From Elusimicrobiota bacterium (GTDB lineage: Bacteria > Elusimicrobiota > Elusimicrobia > UBA1565 > JACRDR01): a stretch of DNA of 37,009 bases. The stretch covers positions 1 to 37,009 of the forward strand of contig JACQPK010000032.1 in NCBI GenBank assembly GCA_016207565.1, in the 5' to 3' direction. The position numbers and the translations under genes are program-made. Numbering within the stretch: the first letter of the stretch is position 1; every line of letters starts with the position of its first letter. The notes under the pieces are model-generated. The model saw only the letters and a list, made by a program, of their open reading frames with translations, was not told where the DNA came from and did not search any database. Positions 34,844 to 37,009 of this stretch are shown here, piece after piece.

Positions 34844-35045
34844 AAAAGCGGTGGAAACGCATTATAGCTCGGGGGGAGGCGGAGGTTCAATGAGCCGTGC
34901 GGTCGAGCCCCGTTCGCTCGGGTCCACTCTTCGGAGAAAGGCGGAGCGCCGACCGTAGCCAGCAGCGTGCCTCCCGGTATCGCCTTTCCCATGCCGGCGT
35001 CAGGGATCGGACTCTGGGGGGGCGCTCCATGGTCGAAGGCCGGCC

Positions 35046-35450
35046 CTACTTGAGCAGGATCGCCTCGTACTCGTCGATCTTGGCCTGCGTCGCGCTCAAG
35101 CTGCGCTCGAGCTCGGCCAACCTCGCCTTCGATCCCCCCCTGTCGCCGTAGGTGTGGAGGTATGCCCGAAGCTCCGCGATCGGGATTTGTAGAGTCGCGC
35201 GCGCCACGTAAAGCCCCGAGAGCGCCTGCCCGATGTTCGCGCTCAAGACCGTGGAGCGTTGCCTCGCCTCGGCGCTGACGACTCTCCCTACGGCGGGGGC
35301 CGGGCTTGCCTGCGCCAGGAGCAACCGGGAGTCGCCGAGCCGCGAGAAGTCCGCGGCGGCGGACGACGCGATTCCCTCCGGGGTCCGGGCCTGCGCCGAG
35401 CATGTCGCGGAGACCAGCAGGGCGAGGACACGCAATGCGTTCTTTTTCAT
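35046..35450 (-). CDS. Small secreted helical protein, unknown function
   Basis: MKKNALRVLALLVSATCSAQA signal peptide; C-terminal coiled-coil-like ARLAELERSLSATQAKIDEYEAILLK; GGAGGG SD upstream. Confidence 0.65.
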   Translation of the reverse strand: MKKNALRVLALLVSATCSAQARTPEGIASSAAADFSRLGDSRLLLAQASPAPAVGRVVSAEARQRSTVLSANIGQALSGLYVARATLQIPIAELRAYLHTYGDRGGSKARLAELERSLSATQAKIDEYEAILLK

Positions 35451-35713
35451 CGTTCCCTCCAGCATGCCTCGAGCGTAGCGGCGAGGCGGCACGGGAAGGA
35501 GGGTCGTCTTCCCCACGGGGCGGGTGCCTAAAGGCCGTGAAGCGCGGCGTCGCCCGTTCGGTGATCGGGGACTCGACGCTTCCGCGGGCCCGGGCCACGA
35601 GCTCGGCCGCCGGCGGGATCAAAGCGCGCGTGGCGAGGATCGCGGCCAGCGCGACGACCGCGGTCGAGCCCGCCGCGCGAGGGCCGGGTCTCGCGCGGCG
35701 GCCGCTCCGGCCT

Positions 35714-37009
35714 TCAGGGTCCGTCGAAGCCCGGCGCCGGCAGGCTCTCGAAGGAGCTCGAGCCGTCGAGCCCCAGGGGCTCCCGGGACGTCGAGTTTCC
35801 CTGCGGGTCGAACGTCTCGTAGCTCCCGTCGGCGGTGAGGACGAGGATCTCCTCGAGCGTCGCGCTCGTCGTCCCGTCCGCCTCCGTCGCCGTCGAGAAC
35901 CGGAACCGCACCTCGTCGACGTGCTTCGCGAGCCATTGAGGCTCGAAGGCCGCGGGCTCGGCGGTGTCGTAGAGGAACGCCTCCCGGTCGGTCCCGAAGA
36001 GCTGGACCATCCGCGAGCCGTCCTTGCTGTAGTACGTCGTCGGGGCTTGGTCCGCGGCCGGAGCCGCCGGCTCCGGCGGCGGCGCCGTCGTCGGGGCGGT
36101 CGTATCCGGGATCACAACGACGCCGCCGTTGGCGGAGTCGTAGCGCGAGTACGAGCCCCCCTCATAGATATAGACGTACGTCGGCCGGACGGGATCCTGC
36201 CACCACCAGCGCCCGTCGTGGAGGTAGCACCAGCGCGAGTAATACGGATCCCACCACCAGTAGCGGTCGTTGTGGTAGCGGGTCCAGAAGTACACGTCGC
36301 CGAGGTAGAACCCCCACCAATGGAACCCGTACGTGTCGTACTGGTGGCAGACCCGATGCCCCCCCCAGTCGTACCAGCGGTATCGATGATCGCGCACGTC
36401 CCAGCGGCTGTGGATCGCGCCGATGTTGCCGATGATCGTGCGGTCGATCATGACGTCGATGTGCACCCGGCCGGGTGGAAGGTGCCTTCCCCCTCGGCTC
36501 GCCCAAGGCCGGTGCGTGAGCGGGCGGTTGTCCCAGCCGCGGCTCGGCGGGCGGAGGACGTCGCCGCCGTGATGCCGGTGGTCGATCCAGCCCCCGGGCG
36601 GCAGTTGCCTTGGCCGCTCGGGCATATGCCGGTCGGGACGCCTGCCGATGGGAGCGCCCGGCCGCGGCGTCACGATGACCGGCGGCCGAGATACCGGGGG
36701 CCGGTACCCGGGCCTTCGGGGCTGCGTCGGACGATCGTTCCGGGGCCGGTCGTGTCGCGGCTCCCGCGGCGGGGTCCACGGATCCTGGCGGGGCGGCTCG
36801 TGCCTCGGCTGCTCGCGTCGAGACGGCTCGCGTCTAGGCTGCTCGGGCCGCGGCCACTCTCGCCCGGGCTCCTCTCGTCTGGGATCCTCGCGGCGAGGCG
36901 GCTCACGGCGCGGGTGCTCGCGGCGCGGCTCCTCCCGCCTGGGCTGCTCGCGGCGCGGCTCCTCCCGCCTGGGCTGCTCGCGGCGCGGCTCCTCCCGCCT
37001 GGGCTGCTC
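35714..37009 (-). CDS. Trp/Tyr/His-rich protein with charged pentapeptide repeat N-terminal region (partial, N-terminus beyond right edge)
   Basis: Same frame open from 37009 to stop 35714; EQPRREEPRREQPRREEPRR... then YRWYDWGGHRVCHQYDTYGFHWWGFYLGDVYFWTRYHNDRYWWWDPYYSRWCYLHDGRWWWQDP. The listed start 36673 is an internal GTG. Confidence 0.8.
   Translation of the reverse strand, partial: EQPRREEPRREQPRREEPRREQPRREEPRREHPRREPPRREDPRREEPGREWPRPEQPRREPSRREQPRHEPPRQDPWTPPREPRHDRPRNDRPTQPRRPGYRPPVSRPPVIVTPRPGAPIGRRPDRHMPERPRQLPPGGWIDHRHHGGDVLRPPSRGWDNRPLTHRPWASRGGRHLPPGRVHIDVMIDRTIIGNIGAIHSRWDVRDHRYRWYDWGGHRVCHQYDTYGFHWWGFYLGDVYFWTRYHNDRYWWWDPYYSRWCYLHDGRWWWQDPVRPTYVYIYEGGSYSRYDSANGGVVVIPDTTAPTTAPPPEPAAPAADQAPTTYYSKDGSRMVQLFGTDREAFLYDTAEPAAFEPQWLAKHVDEVRFRFSTATEADGTTSATLEEILVLTADGSYETFDPQGNSTSREPLGLDGSSSFESLPAPGFDGP
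36921..37009. repeat. Perfect 30-bp tandem repeat (3 copies, last one truncated by window end)
   Basis: cggcgcggctcctcccgcctgggctgctcg at 36921-36950, 36951-36980 and 36981-37009; encodes the EQPRREEPRR decapeptide. Confidence 0.95.

Noticed and set aside
34822-35622. 266-aa minus-strand ORF
   Set aside because: Overlaps tRNA-Ser and the better-supported 35046-35450 gene in another frame. A short hydrophobic stretch near 35590-35680 was noted but lacks a convincing start.
36921-37009. Possible CRISPR array from regularly repeated 30-bp units
   Set aside because: Units are directly adjacent with no spacers, in frame, and encode a simple decapeptide repeat; it is a coding minisatellite.

Overview
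GC-rich bacterial window (about 65-70% GC by eye) with dense, mostly minus-strand genes. No IS elements, prophage or CRISPR were recognised. Taxonomy cannot be settled from the sequence; an Elusimicrobiota-like origin is only a guess. Main content, left to right: (1) a giant secreted kelch plus fibronectin-III-like repeat protein, at least 2285 aa and running off the left edge. The ORF track omits it because it has no stop in the window. Its 5' leader carries a strong candidate cyclic-di-GMP class I (GEMM-I) riboswitch and a start-codon hairpin. (2) A LonB-like ATP-dependent protease with an apparent signal peptide. (3) A methyltransferase, nth, tRNA-Gly and various envelope or hypothetical genes. 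(4) A phosphate region with phoB-phoR and two PiT/DUF47 modules around a porin, with no pst genes in the window, followed by an ArsC-like gene. (5) A 43-aa micro-ORF overlapping a nucleotidyltransferase-fold gene. (6) A Ycf46-like AAA ATPase, an M16 active/inactive-looking pair and tRNA-Ser. (7) A Trp/Tyr/His-rich protein with a 30-bp coding tandem repeat, running off the right edge. A genome-scale pattern also stands out: at least eight genes have a TANNNT -10-like hexamer ending only 5-9 nt before the start codon, which suggests frequent leaderless transcription. All calls are by eye; no searches or folding programs were run.
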